Origin: Actinomyces oris | Lineage (GTDB): Bacteria; Actinomycetota; Actinomycetes; Actinomycetales; Actinomycetaceae | DNA length: 58,738 bases | Reading direction: 5' to 3' | Assembly (NCBI RefSeq): GCF_001937445.1 | Contig: NZ_MSKS01000048.1 | Location: 1-58,738, forward strand | In this document: in pieces, positions 35,753 through 46,359 of the stretch | How positions within the stretch are numbered: position 1 is the first letter of the stretch | Layout: every line of letters starts with the position of its first letter | Program-made: the position numbers and the translations under genes | Notes under the pieces: generated by a model | What the model saw: the letters and a program-made list of their open reading frames with translations, nothing else | What the model was told of the DNA's origin: nothing | The model's database searches: none

Positions 35753-36574
35753 ATGACCAGTGTCCTGCACCTCGACGACGTCTCGCTGCACCGCGGCAGT
35801 CACCAGATTCTCAGCCACGTCAGCTGGAGCGTGGAAGAGGGTCAGCACTGGGTGCTGCTGGGGTCCAACGGCGCGGGCAAGACCACGATCGCCAGGATCG
35901 CCTCGGCCAGACTCTTCCCCTCCTCCGGCACGGTGGACATCCTTTCCGAGCGGCTGGGGCGCGTGGACGTCTCCGAGCTCCACCCCCGTATCGGCCTGTT
36001 GTCGTCGGCCCTGGCCGCCGATGTCCAGAGCGGCGAGAAGGTGCTCGGTGTGGTCCTGTCGGCCTCCTACGGGCGCATCGGACGCTGGCGCGAGGAGTAC
36101 GACGACGTCGACGTCGAGCGCGCTCACGCCCTGCTGGGCGCCCTGGGGGGCGCTCACCTGGTCGACCGGCCGTGGGGAACACTGTCGTCGGGGGAGCGCA
36201 AGCGCGTCGAGCTGGCTCGCGCTCTCATGCCGGACCCGGAGATGCTCTTCCTGGACGAGCCGGCCTCGGGTCTGGACCTGGCCGGCCGTGAACAGCTCCT
36301 GGCGGCGCTCACCGAGATCATCTCCTCGCCCGACTCGCCCTCCATGGTCCTGGTGACTCACCACCTGGAGGAGATCCCGGAGGGCTTCACCCACGCGCTC
36401 ACGCTGCGCGAGGGCAAGGTCGTGGGCGCCGGCCCGCTCAATGAAGTCCTCACCGCGGACACGATCAGCACGACCTTCGGCATGGAGCTGGAGGTCACCC
36501 ATGACCGCGGCCGCTACTCCGCCAGGGGGCGCCCGGCCGGCCATGGCAGGCGCGTCGCCGAGGCCAGGGGCTGA
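35753..36574 (+). CDS. stand-alone ABC transporter ATP-binding protein
   Basis: 273 aa. Walker A GSNGAGKTT, signature LSSGERKRVELARAL (SSGE variant), Walker B MLFLDEPASGLDL and H-loop LVTHHLEEIP are complete. The motif HHLEEIPEGF resembles the ModF/YlmA-type single ATPases whose permease, if any, is unknown. No permease is adjacent; the next genes encode an NfeD-SPFH pair. The basic C-terminus (RGRPAGHGRRVAEARG) is extra. Role unassigned: transport or regulation. Confidence 0.85.
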   Translation: MTSVLHLDDVSLHRGSHQILSHVSWSVEEGQHWVLLGSNGAGKTTIARIASARLFPSSGTVDILSERLGRVDVSELHPRIGLLSSALAADVQSGEKVLGVVLSASYGRIGRWREEYDDVDVERAHALLGALGGAHLVDRPWGTLSSGERKRVELARALMPDPEMLFLDEPASGLDLAGREQLLAALTEIISSPDSPSMVLVTHHLEEIPEGFTHALTLREGKVVGAGPLNEVLTADTISTTFGMELEVTHDRGRYSARGRPAGHGRRVAEARG

Positions 36575-36680
36575 CCACCGGTTCCGGGCGAGAAGGCCGC
36601 CTTGGACTGTATCGATCCCTGATCGGCCCTGCCCGGTATACGATCACATCCTCACCAACCGCGTTCATCAGGAGGTTCTC

Positions 36681-37148
36681 ATGGAATGGCTGCTCTGGGT
36701 CGGAGGGGCGTTGCTCCTCATCGTCATCGAGACGATGACAGCCGACCTCACCTTCCTCATGATCGCCGGCGGCGCGCTGGGAGGAGGCCTGACATCCTTC
36801 CTCGGCGGGCCCGTGTGGGCGCAGGTCGTGGTCTTCGCCTGCGTCTCCACCCTGCTTCTGTTCGCCGTGCGTCCCTGGGCCAAGCGCCGCCTGGCGGCCG
36901 CCACCCCGCAGATGAAGACCAACGTCGACGCCCTCATCGGTCGGTCTGCCGTCACCATTACTCCTGTTGACCGTGAAGGCGGGCGGGTGCGCCTGGGCGG
37001 TGAGGAGTGGAGCGCCCGTCTGGCTCCCTCCGCCCAAGGGGGTGAGCCTCGCCTGGAGGCCGGGGTGGGTGTGACCGTGACTCAGATCGACGGGGCCGTG
37101 GCCGTGGTCGCCCCGGTGACGGCCTCCGCCGCTGCGCCCGCATCCTGA
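36681..37148 (+). CDS. NfeD family membrane protein
   Basis: 155 aa. Two to three membrane helices in the first ~70 residues (LLWVGGALLLIVIETMTA and a span around VVVFACVSTLLLFAV) are followed by a C-terminal OB-fold (GRSAVTITPVDREGGRVRLGGEEWSAR). It is the short NfeD1b form that partners SPFH proteins. AGGAGG lies six bases before ATG 36681; the open frame upstream is a shadow. The gene is 60 bp before the SPFH gene, its expected partner in a membrane microdomain complex. Confidence 0.9.
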   Translation: MEWLLWVGGALLLIVIETMTADLTFLMIAGGALGGGLTSFLGGPVWAQVVVFACVSTLLLFAVRPWAKRRLAAATPQMKTNVDALIGRSAVTITPVDREGGRVRLGGEEWSARLAPSAQGGEPRLEAGVGVTVTQIDGAVAVVAPVTASAAAPAS

Positions 37149-37208
37149 CGTTCCCGGCGTCGGCCCCAACCATTCTGACCATCCGTTCAACCCTGCAGGA
37201 GGAACCTC

Positions 37209-38510
37209 GTGCCCTTCGTCTCCATCATCTTGCTTCTCGTGGCCGTGCTGGTCATCATCGTCATCTTCCGGGCGGTGCGGATCGTCAAGCAGAGCACTGC
37301 GATCATCGTTGAGCGCCTGGGGCGCTTCCAGGCGGCTTACGGCGCTGGAATGCACTTCCTGGTGCCCTTCATCGACCGGGTGCGCAACATCATGGACCTG
37401 CGTGAGCAGGTCGTCTCCTTCCCGCCTCAGCCGGTCATCACCTCCGACAACCTCGTCGTGAGCATCGACTCGGTGGTCTACTACCAGATCACCGACCCCA
37501 TGCGCGCCACCTACGAGATCTCCAACTATCTGCAGGCCATTGAGCAGCTGACGGTCACCACGCTGCGCAACGTCGTCGGCTCGATGGACCTGGAGCAGAC
37601 GCTGACCAGCCGTGACCAGATCAACGGCCAGCTGCGTGGCGTCCTGGACCAGGCCACCGGCCGTTGGGGCATCCGCGTCAACAGCGTGGAGCTGAAGTCC
37701 ATTGACCCGCCGGCCTCCATTCAGGGCTCCATGGAGCAGCAGATGCGCGCCGAGCGTGACCGCCGTGCCGCGATCCTGACGGCTGAGGGTGTCAAGCAGT
37801 CCCAGATCCTCACGGCCGAGGGTGACAAGCAGTCCGCGATCCTGCGCGCCGAGGGCCAGGCGCAGTCCGCGATCCTCAAGGCTCAGGGTGAGTCGCGCGC
37901 CATCCTCCAGGTCTTCGACGCCATCCACCGCGGTAACGCCGACTCCAAGCTGCTGGCCTACCAGTACCTCCAGACCCTGCCCAAGATCGCCAACGGCTCC
38001 TCCTCCAAGATGTGGATCGTGCCTACCGAGTTCACGGCGGCGCTCGACGGCATCGCCGGCGCCCTGGGCGGTGGCAAGGACGGCGGCCCCGGCGGCGGTG
38101 TGAACGACTCCGACGACGACGCCGCTCGTCCCGGTGTCGACCTTTCGGGCAGCGAGCTCGACCTGGGCATCGCCTCGGACCTGGCCAGCACCAGTCTCCA
38201 GGCCCCCGAGGAGGCCCTCGCCCAGGCCCGTGGCGAGGTCGAGTCGGCCTCCCAGGAGGCCAGTGAGGAGCCCGCATCCAAGGCAGGCGTCTCCCCGAAG
38301 GCTCCCGCGGATAAGGCCGACGGCGGGGCCACGGTGAGTGTCCCGACCTCCGACGGCGTCGAGGGGACTCACACCGCGCACGGAAACCACGTGGCCGACC
38401 CCGAGGAGGTCCAGCCCGGTTCCGTGCCCCCGCGCGGTGGTTACGGCATCCAGGCCCAACCCGGCTACGGCACGCCTCCCGGCGCGCCCCAGGGTCCCTA
38501 CGGAGCCTGA
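37209..38510 (+). CDS. SPFH/band 7 domain protein (stomatin/QmcA-like)
   Basis: 433 aa from GTG 37209, with GGAGG eight bases upstream. An N-terminal membrane anchor (IILLLVAVLVIIVIF) is followed by the SPFH domain (~25-190: TAIIVERLGRFQAAYGAGMHFLVPFIDRV and the VVSFPPQPVITSDN block). A coiled-coil region (~175-235) has repeated ILTAEG, ILRAEG and ILKAQG units. The C-terminal ~130 residues are acidic, Gly/Pro-rich and probably disordered. Such proteins oligomerise in the membrane and organise protease or lipid domains. Cotranscribed with NfeD. Confidence 0.92.
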   Translation: MPFVSIILLLVAVLVIIVIFRAVRIVKQSTAIIVERLGRFQAAYGAGMHFLVPFIDRVRNIMDLREQVVSFPPQPVITSDNLVVSIDSVVYYQITDPMRATYEISNYLQAIEQLTVTTLRNVVGSMDLEQTLTSRDQINGQLRGVLDQATGRWGIRVNSVELKSIDPPASIQGSMEQQMRAERDRRAAILTAEGVKQSQILTAEGDKQSAILRAEGQAQSAILKAQGESRAILQVFDAIHRGNADSKLLAYQYLQTLPKIANGSSSKMWIVPTEFTAALDGIAGALGGGKDGGPGGGVNDSDDDAARPGVDLSGSELDLGIASDLASTSLQAPEEALAQARGEVESASQEASEEPASKAGVSPKAPADKADGGATVSVPTSDGVEGTHTAHGNHVADPEEVQPGSVPPRGGYGIQAQPGYGTPPGAPQGPYGA

Positions 38511-38655
38511 GCCGGCTTCCTTGACGCCCGTTGGGAACCACAGGGCCCCAGGGCACTCGCTGCGGCGGGAGGAGTGGGCGATCCACGATGATCGGCCTAT
38601 TCTTCCCGCCGTACTGCTGTACTGAACGGGTTAAGCCCCAGAAGGTGACGAAGCG

Positions 38656-39516
38656 ATGATCATTGAGCTGTCCGACGGCGCCGATGAGCGCCTGGCGGAC
38701 TACACCAGGCTGACGGACGTGGCGCTGCGCCGTCGGCTGGAGACCCAGCGGGGCCTGTACATGGCCGAGTCCTCCAAGGTCATCACACGCGCCGTGGCCG
38801 CCGGGCACGCCCCGCGCTCCTTCCTCATGGCCCCGCGCCACCTCGATGAGATGCGGCCGGTCATCGCCTCCGCGGCCGGCTGCGGGGGCAGCGACGACGG
38901 CGGTGAGGTCCCCGTATTCGTCGCCCCCGAGGAGGTCCTGGAGTCCATCACGGGCTTCCACCTGCACCGCGGTGCGCTGGCCGCCATGAACCGGCCCGAG
39001 CTCGCCGGTGTTCCCGAGCTGCTGTCGGCCGCCCGCGGGGGAGCGGGGGCCAGGAGAGTCGCGATCCTGGAGGACCTGGTGGACCACACGAACGTGGGGG
39101 CGGCCTTCCGCAGTGCGGCCGCCCTGGGGATCGACGCCGTCCTGGTCACTCCGCGCTGCGCGGACCCCCTCTACCGGCGCAGCGTGCGCGTCTCCATGGG
39201 CACCGTCTTCCAGGTCCCCTGGACCCGGATCGAGCACTGGCCCGCCATGGACGAGCTCCACGAGCAGGGCTTCACCGTGGCCGCCCTGGCACTGTCGGAC
39301 ACCTCCGTGACCCTGGACGAGTTCGCGGCCTCACCGGCCTGTACGGCCCCGGACTCGCGGGTCGCCGTCATCCTGGGCACGGAGGGCGACGGGCTGTCCC
39401 ACCGGACCATCACCGCAGCCGACGAGGTGGTGCGCATCCCCATGGCCGGGGGAGTGGACTCCCTCAACGTGGCGGCAGCGGCCGCCGTGGCCTTCTGGGC
39501 GCTGCGTCTGCCCTGA
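38656..39516 (+). CDS. SpoU/TrmH family RNA 2'-O-methyltransferase
   Basis: 286 aa. The C-terminal SPOUT domain contains motif 1 NVGAAFRSAAALGIDAVLV, motif 2 ILGTEGDGLS and motif 3 IPMAGGVDSLNVAAAAAV, all intact, forming the trefoil knot and SAM site. The N-terminal ~105 residues form the L30e-like substrate domain. It methylates ribose in rRNA or tRNA; the target base cannot be deduced. GAAGGTGACGAAGCG precedes ATG 38656. Ends at a bidirectional terminator before the convergent PTS gene. Confidence 0.92.
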   Translation: MIIELSDGADERLADYTRLTDVALRRRLETQRGLYMAESSKVITRAVAAGHAPRSFLMAPRHLDEMRPVIASAAGCGGSDDGGEVPVFVAPEEVLESITGFHLHRGALAAMNRPELAGVPELLSAARGGAGARRVAILEDLVDHTNVGAAFRSAAALGIDAVLVTPRCADPLYRRSVRVSMGTVFQVPWTRIEHWPAMDELHEQGFTVAALALSDTSVTLDEFAASPACTAPDSRVAVILGTEGDGLSHRTITAADEVVRIPMAGGVDSLNVAAAAAVAFWALRLP

Positions 39517-39576
39517 CCTGAACCCGCAACGTCCGGGGCCGCCGGTGAACACCGGACGAACAGCAGGTGAGCAACA

Positions 39577-39620
39577 CGGTGGGGGCCGGATCCGTCCGTC
39601 GACGGATCCGGCCCCCACCG
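39577..39620. terminator. bidirectional terminator, perfect 20-bp stem
   Basis: Positions 39577-39596 and 39601-39620 are perfect complements around the loop CGTC. It lies between the convergent methyltransferase and PTS genes, 60 bases from one stop and 43 from the other, so it can end both transcripts. TTATGT follows on the plus strand. Confidence 0.82.
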
Positions 39621-39662
39621 TTATGTCTGCAGCCGATCAGGTCGGCGGCGTCAGGTCAAGGC

Positions 39663-41804
39663 TCAGGCCTCAGGTGCGGTGACCTTGATGAGGGCCTCGC
39701 CGGGCTCCACCGAGTCGCCGCCGACGACCTCGACCGAGGCGAAGGAGGCGGTGTTGGTGACGAGCACTGGCGTGGTCAGCGGGTAGCCGGCCTGCTCGAT
39801 GACGGAGCGGTCCACGCGGACGAGCTCCTGGCCCGCGCTGACGCGGTCGCCCTGGGAGACCTTGACGTCGAAGCCCTTGCCCTCCAGGTTGACGGTGTCC
39901 AGACCCACGTGGATGAGGATCTCCACGCCGCTGTCCAGGGTGATGCCGAAGGCGTGCCCCGAGGACGGGGCCACGACGACGGTGCCGTCGGCCGGAGCCG
40001 TGACGACGATGTCGCCCTGGGGCTCCAGACCCACGCCCTGACCGACGGCGCCCGAGGAGAACACCGGGTCGGGGACCTTGTCCAGGTCCATGGTCGTGGC
40101 CTTGAGCGGTGAGGCGATCTCAGTGACCGCGCCGGGAACGAGAGCCGGCTTGGGAGTGGGGGCCTTCGCAGTCCGGTCACCCTCCTCCACGGGCGCAGCC
40201 GCCGCAGCGGCGGCCTTGGGTGCCTCAGAGGCCTCGGTCGGAGCGGAGGCAGTGGCGCTGCCGGTCTTGGCGGTGCCCGCTGCGGCGAGCGCCTCGGCCC
40301 GCTCCTCCTTGGTGCGGTAGCCGAAGGTGACGATGAGGAAGAAGGAGGTGGCGAAGGCCGCGGCGACGGCGATGCCGTAGAGCCACATGGGGTTGAAGAC
40401 CGGGATGGTCAGCAGCGAGGTGAAGGCGAAGGTCGTGGTCGTGACACCGTTGATGCCTCCCAGCATGCTGCCGATGCCCTCGACGAGGCCGCCGACGGCA
40501 CAGCCGACGAGCATGAACGGGTAGATGCGCTTGAAGCGCAGGTGGATACCGTAGAGGCTCGGCTCGGAGATACCACCGAGCAGGCCGGCGAAAAGAGCAC
40601 CGGTGGCGGTCTGGCGCATCTCGTTGTCCTTGTCGCGGATGGACCACACGAGGACGGCGGCGGTGGCGCCGAAGCAGGCGAAGTTCCAGGCGCCCATGGG
40701 ACCCTGGATGAAGTCGGTGTGGTGCGTGGCCTCGGAGGCGATATTGGCCAGCATGAGGGCGTTGAGCGGCCAGTGCAGGCCCAGCGGCACCAGGAAGGGG
40801 TAGACCATGGGGATGAGGATCGCGAAGATGATCGGGGCGTGAGAGTTCAGCCAGAACAGGGCCGTGCCCAGGCCGGTACCGATCCACACGCCCAGGGGGC
40901 CGATGAGGAAGGCCGTCACCGGCATCATGATGACGAAGGACAGGAAGGGCACGAAGACCATCTGCACGTTGGACGGAACGATCTTGACCAGTCCCTTGTA
41001 GACCAGGGCCAGGATGGCCACCATCATGAGGGGGACGAAGACCTGACCGCCGTAGTCGTTGAGCTGCATAGGAATGCCCGCGACATGCGCGACACACAGG
41101 TCCTTGTCCAACGTGGCGTTGTGGACGCAGTCAATCACGCCCTTCTTCTGGAGCACCTTGTCGCTCAGGAAAATGTACTCCGGCGTGAGCAGCGCTGCCA
41201 TGATTGCTGTGCCGACCCAGGGGTCGATCTTGAGCTTCTTGGAGGCGTTGTAGGCCACCATGATCGGCAGGAAGTAGAAGACGCTGCGGAACATGGCATC
41301 GACGAACAGCAGCGTGACCGGCTTGTCCGCGTTCTCCGCGTGGGTGTTGATGAGGCCGAAGGCCTCAAAGATCGCCTCACCCGCGATAATGAGGGAGGCG
41401 CCCAGCAGCACCGGCAGCAGGGGGCGGAAGGAGTCGGACAGGTACTCGAAGAAGGCGTCGACGTAGGCGTTCTTGCCGCGGGCCTTGGCCCGGACAGCGG
41501 CCTTGACGTCGGCGTCGGACTGGCCTGGGCCGGAGGAGCCGCCCTGGCTCTTCATGGCCGGCAGGTTGTTGATCTCGTCGTACACGCTCTGCACGGCACC
41601 ACCGATGACGATCTGGTAGCGGTCCCCGGACTGGGGGACGGCGCCCATGACGCCCGGGATGGCCTCGACGGCCGCCTTGTCGATGCCGGACGCGTCCTTG
41701 AGCTCGAAGCGCAGTCGGGTGGCGCAGTGGGTGAAATGGATGATGTTGTCGGCGCCGCCCACGGCGTCGAGGATTGCCTCAGGGGTTGAGGTCGTGGTTG
41801 CCAT
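39663..41804 (-). CDS. PTS sugar permease EIIBCA, glucose/beta-glucoside family
   Basis: 713 aa in the order B-C-A. EIIB (~1-90) has the phosphorylated Cys27 in HFTHCATRLRF. EIIC (~110-515) has about ten spans with the GGISEPSLYGIHLRFKR motif. A Thr/Ala/Pro linker follows (~520-560), and EIIA (~575-700) has the phospho-accepting His632 in ILIHVGLDT. It imports and phosphorylates a sugar using phosphate from HPr. The B-C-A order matches glucose and sucrose permeases of corynebacteria as well as beta-glucoside types, so the sugar is not certain. GGAAAGG precedes the ATG. No hydrolase or antiterminator gene is adjacent. Confidence 0.9.
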   Translation of the reverse strand: MATTTSTPEAILDAVGGADNIIHFTHCATRLRFELKDASGIDKAAVEAIPGVMGAVPQSGDRYQIVIGGAVQSVYDEINNLPAMKSQGGSSGPGQSDADVKAAVRAKARGKNAYVDAFFEYLSDSFRPLLPVLLGASLIIAGEAIFEAFGLINTHAENADKPVTLLFVDAMFRSVFYFLPIMVAYNASKKLKIDPWVGTAIMAALLTPEYIFLSDKVLQKKGVIDCVHNATLDKDLCVAHVAGIPMQLNDYGGQVFVPLMMVAILALVYKGLVKIVPSNVQMVFVPFLSFVIMMPVTAFLIGPLGVWIGTGLGTALFWLNSHAPIIFAILIPMVYPFLVPLGLHWPLNALMLANIASEATHHTDFIQGPMGAWNFACFGATAAVLVWSIRDKDNEMRQTATGALFAGLLGGISEPSLYGIHLRFKRIYPFMLVGCAVGGLVEGIGSMLGGINGVTTTTFAFTSLLTIPVFNPMWLYGIAVAAAFATSFFLIVTFGYRTKEERAEALAAAGTAKTGSATASAPTEASEAPKAAAAAAAPVEEGDRTAKAPTPKPALVPGAVTEIASPLKATTMDLDKVPDPVFSSGAVGQGVGLEPQGDIVVTAPADGTVVVAPSSGHAFGITLDSGVEILIHVGLDTVNLEGKGFDVKVSQGDRVSAGQELVRVDRSVIEQAGYPLTTPVLVTNTASFASVEVVGGDSVEPGEALIKVTAPEA

Positions 41805-42179
41805 TCGGGCCCTTTCCTACTGAGCGAGGGTGACGCGGACGGTGGACGCACCCCAGTGCGCTCCGAGTCCCCGACGAGCTCGCTCTCGGTGGTGGGATCT
41901 GACACCTCCTGCGCCACGTGGGCGCGAAGAAGGTGGTTGAGGACGAGGGTACTGTCTTATGGCTCAGAACTAAAAGGGAACAGCCCGTCTGGATGGCGCC
42001 GCTGCCCTTCTCAAGACGGCCAGTGGCCGCGAATCTGCGCGACCCCGGTATCCACCGCCAGGTGTTTGCGCAGTTGAGGAGGGTTGTGCGCACAGGCGCT
42101 CAGGCCAGTGGGTGCATCGGCGGAGCGGGTTCTGCACGCTCGAGGAGCACCGACCCCGCCTCAAGCGAAGGAGCTCGAC
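41805..42179. other. 375-bp intergenic region between divergent PTS and hypothetical genes
   Basis: Contains an AT-rich island at 41950-41980. On the minus strand TTTAGT (41975-41970) and TACCCT (41952-41947), 17 bp apart, form a plausible PTS promoter that would give a 5' leader of about 130 nt. I found no ribonucleic antiterminator sequence, no CRE-like palindrome and no small gene. Confidence 0.4.
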
Positions 42180-42836
42180 ATGAGTGCGCAGGCCTCCCTG
42201 GCCGCACAGCCCGCATTGCCGGTCCTACCGAACATCCCGGTTCGCCCGCCCACCACGACTCCGCCTCCCGCCCCGTCCCCGACCGCCGTGCCCGATTCGC
42301 CGCGCCTCTACGGTCCACCCGGGTGGACGGTGCGTATCGGCCTGTGGCGCCTGCTTGAGCCGTGGCTCGATGCTCCGCGCTGCCTGCCGGGGGAGAGTCC
42401 ACTGCGACTGGATGCCCTGGGCGCCCCGGTGAGCGACTACGTGCCCTTCCGCGGGATGGACGCCGCCACGGCGGCCGACCTGCTGTGCCGGCTGCCGGGT
42501 GCGGCACTGAGCGACCGTCAGAACCTCGCCCCGAGCCTCAAGACGTTGCTGACCGCCTGCGCTGGGGCGGACGGGCAGGTGCGCTTGTGCGGATACGGCA
42601 TTGGTCCCCAGCGGGAGGACGAGCGTCTGAGCGTCGAGGCCCTGTGGGTCGCCGACGCCGACCTGCAGGGCTACGAGGTCCTCTCCGAGCACAGCCGGGA
42701 CTGCCAGTGCTCCGCGCTGTGGGAGCGGGTCAAGGAGCGCTACGAGCTCGACACCGGGTGCGTGCCCGACGACATCGTGCGCACCCGCCCAGAGTGGGCC
42801 GGCGGCGCCGTCGGCTGGTGGATGTGGTGGGACTGA
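42180..42836 (+). CDS. hypothetical protein
   Basis: 218 aa from ATG 42180, with AAGGAG ten bases before it. Residues 1-45 are Pro/Ala-rich and probably disordered. The rest is globular, Trp- and Cys-containing, with HSRDCQCSALW near residue 180 and the ending GGAVGWWMWWD. I recognise no family; it may be specific to this lineage. It precedes the ABC-F gene by 48 bp, but that gene has its own promoter box. Function unknown. Confidence 0.65.
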   Translation: MSAQASLAAQPALPVLPNIPVRPPTTTPPPAPSPTAVPDSPRLYGPPGWTVRIGLWRLLEPWLDAPRCLPGESPLRLDALGAPVSDYVPFRGMDAATAADLLCRLPGAALSDRQNLAPSLKTLLTACAGADGQVRLCGYGIGPQREDERLSVEALWVADADLQGYEVLSEHSRDCQCSALWERVKERYELDTGCVPDDIVRTRPEWAGGAVGWWMWWD

Positions 42837-42871
42837 TAGGTCCGTTGCGGCGGGCAGCACCGGCGGGCCCG

Positions 42872-42877
42872 TACCAT
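42872..42877 (+). promoter_or_regulatory. -10 box of the ABC-F gene, leaderless GTG start
   Basis: TACCAT ends 7 nt before GTG 42885. It overlaps an ATG (42876) that would otherwise look like the start, so the -10 box decides for the GTG. Confidence 0.5.
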
Positions 42878-42884
42878 GGCGCGC

Positions 42885-44541
<1,657 letters not shown>

Positions 44542-44543
<2 letters not shown>

Positions 44544-44562
44544 GGGTGAGACCGTCACCCTC
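44542..44562 (+). terminator. hairpin overlapping the ABC-F stop codon
   Basis: GAGGGTGA (44542-44549) pairs with TCACCCTC (44555-44562) around GACCG; a perfect 8-bp stem that starts within the stop codon. Confidence 0.5.
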
Positions 44563-44632
44563 CCTCACGGCCCTGGGCGATGCCGTCGGACACAGTGAGT
44601 CCCCTCACCCCGGCTCCGCGGCGGGGACCGCG

Positions 44633-44638
44633 TAGGGT
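44633..44638 (+). promoter_or_regulatory. -10 box upstream of the Fe-S carrier gene
   Basis: TAGGGT about 145 bases before the ATG at 44783, implying an untranslated leader of ~138 nt. No clear -35 box. Confidence 0.35.
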
Positions 44639-44782
44639 TGTCACCAGGAACAAGGCGTCCGGATGGAGTGTTGGCTCCAGTGGATCCTGAGGGCTCCCGT
44701 CATGAGGGCCGCGGCAGGACCTTCAGCGGTGCCACCCGGAGCGCCGCAGACGAACGTAGGCATACCAGACCAGGAGATGACC

Positions 44783-45175
44783 ATGGCAGAGACCGCCCTG
44801 ACCGACACCACTGACACCCAGACCCCCGAGCACGAGGTCATCCTCACCGAGACCGCCGCCGCGAAGGTCGCCAGCCTCCTGGCCCAGGAGGGGCGCGACG
44901 ACCTGCGCCTGCGCGTGGCCGTCCAGCCCGGCGGCTGCTCCGGTTTGGTCTACCAGCTCTACTTCGATGAGCGTCTCCTGGACGGTGACGCCGTGCGTGC
45001 CTTCCCCACCGGCAGTGACGAGATGTCCAGCGTTGAGGTGGTTGTCGACCGCATGAGCGTGCCCTACCTGTCGGGCGCCACCATCGACTTCGCCGACACC
45101 ATCGAGAAGCAGGGCTTCACTATCGACAACCCCAACGCCGCCGGAAGCTGCGCCTGCGGCGAGTCCTTCCACTGA
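44783..45175 (+). CDS. erpA: iron-sulfur cluster carrier, A-type (ErpA/IscA/HesB)
   Basis: 130 aa. The three conserved cysteines are present: Cys52 in VQPGGCSGLVY and Cys123/Cys125 in GSCACGESF. This is the A-type carrier fold that delivers Fe-S clusters to target enzymes. The first ~17 residues are an acidic extension. ATG 44783 is preferred over ATG 44777 because AGGAG is six bases upstream. The FKBP gene follows after 39 bp, possibly cotranscribed. Confidence 0.92.
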   Translation: MAETALTDTTDTQTPEHEVILTETAAAKVASLLAQEGRDDLRLRVAVQPGGCSGLVYQLYFDERLLDGDAVRAFPTGSDEMSSVEVVVDRMSVPYLSGATIDFADTIEKQGFTIDNPNAAGSCACGESFH

Positions 45176-45214
45176 TCCCTCCCGCGCAGGCCCTCCCTCA
45201 CGCAAGGAGCTCAT

Positions 45215-46264
45215 GTGCGCCGCACATCCCTGACCCTGACCGCCTTGGCTGCGGCCGCCTGCCTCGCGCTGGCCGGCTGCTCGGGGGCGTCCAAGAACAC
45301 CTCTGCCACGTCGTCGGCCTCCAGGGCCGCGGCTTCCGAGACACCGGTGCCGGCGGCCACAGCGCCCGTGGACTGCTCCACTGTGACGATCGACTCCGAC
45401 TCCGAGTCGCTGCCGGCCATCGGTGGTGACGCAGGCAAGCAACCCACTGCGACCTGGAAGGAGGGCGCGCAGGCGCCTAAGAACCTCACTGTCAAGACGC
45501 TGACGAAGGGCAACGGGGCCGAGATCGACGCCGCCGGCGTGGTCAAGGCCAACTACACGGGCTGGCAGTGGGACGGCACCGATCCCTTCGACACCTCCTT
45601 CAAGAGCGGTGCTCCGGTGACCTTCCCGCTGGGCAACGTGATCCAGGGGTGGAAGTGCGGCCTGGCCGGCCACCACGTGGGTGACCGGGTCGTCATGTCG
45701 ATCCCCCCGGAGCTGGCCTACGGCAACAAGGCGGCCCAGGACGCTCAGGCCGCCCAGGCCGGCGGCGCCCAGCAGGGGCAGCAGAAGCCGGCCGGGACGC
45801 TCGTGTTCGTCGTCGAGATCGTCGACGGCGTCAGCGGCAAGATCTCCGGCGGCTCGGCCTCGGCCACGATGGAGGGCGAGGAGGCCGTCAGTCAGCGCGG
45901 CATCACAGTCAGTGGGGAGCTCGGCCAACCGGCGAAGCTCTCCATCGGGGCCGACGCCACCCAGCCGACCAAGGCCGAGGTCATCGTACTGGCCCGCGGC
46001 TCCGGTCCGGCCATCAAGGAGAGCTCCACGGCCGTGATGAACATTGCCGGAAACTACTGGGACGGCTCCCACCCCTCCAACACCTGGGAGCAGCACGCCG
46101 CCGAGCCGATCAACATGGTTCAGGCACAGCAGTCCTTGCCGGGACTGATCGGCGTGCCGGAGGGCTCCCGGATCGTGGTGCTCATGCCTCCGATCCAGGC
46201 AACGGGGCAGCAGCAGGGTGTCCCGGCGTCGGCCTATGTCATGGACGTTGAGAAGGTCCTCTAG
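45215..46264 (+). CDS. FKBP-type peptidyl-prolyl isomerase lipoprotein, two FKBP-like domains
   Basis: 349 aa from GTG 45215, with AAGGAG five bases upstream. The signal peptide ends at lipobox LALAGC, with lipidated Cys22. Domain one (~90-215) is a recognisable FKBP: VKANYTGWQWDG, PFDTSF, VIQGWKCGLAGHHVGDRVVMSIPPELAYG. Domain two (~250-349) keeps the fold outline (IAGNYWDGSHPSNTW, LPGLIGVPEGSRIVVLMPP) but has lost several binding residues. An extracytoplasmic proline isomerase or folding chaperone. Convergent with the superoxide dismutase gene. Confidence 0.88.
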   Translation: MRRTSLTLTALAAAACLALAGCSGASKNTSATSSASRAAASETPVPAATAPVDCSTVTIDSDSESLPAIGGDAGKQPTATWKEGAQAPKNLTVKTLTKGNGAEIDAAGVVKANYTGWQWDGTDPFDTSFKSGAPVTFPLGNVIQGWKCGLAGHHVGDRVVMSIPPELAYGNKAAQDAQAAQAGGAQQGQQKPAGTLVFVVEIVDGVSGKISGGSASATMEGEEAVSQRGITVSGELGQPAKLSIGADATQPTKAEVIVLARGSGPAIKESSTAVMNIAGNYWDGSHPSNTWEQHAAEPINMVQAQQSLPGLIGVPEGSRIVVLMPPIQATGQQQGVPASAYVMDVEKVL

Positions 46265-46291
46265 CAAGACTGCTCGGCACCTACCGGACAT

Positions 46292-46333
46292 GGCTGTGGC
46301 CCGCACCCCGTGAAGGGACGCGGGCCACAAGCC
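46292..46333. terminator. terminator between convergent FKBP and sod genes
   Basis: TGTGGCCCGC (46295-46304) pairs perfectly with GCGGGCCACA (46320-46329). GGC/GCC extends it past a single bulge. Placed between both stops. Confidence 0.65.
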
Positions 46334-46359
46334 TGTGCGGCGCGTGTCCGGGCTGAGTG

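Noticed and set aside
41930-41990. A possible ribonucleic antiterminator site for the PTS gene leader.
   Set aside because: The sequence does not match the conserved antiterminator hairpin, no terminator overlaps it and no LicT-type gene is adjacent.
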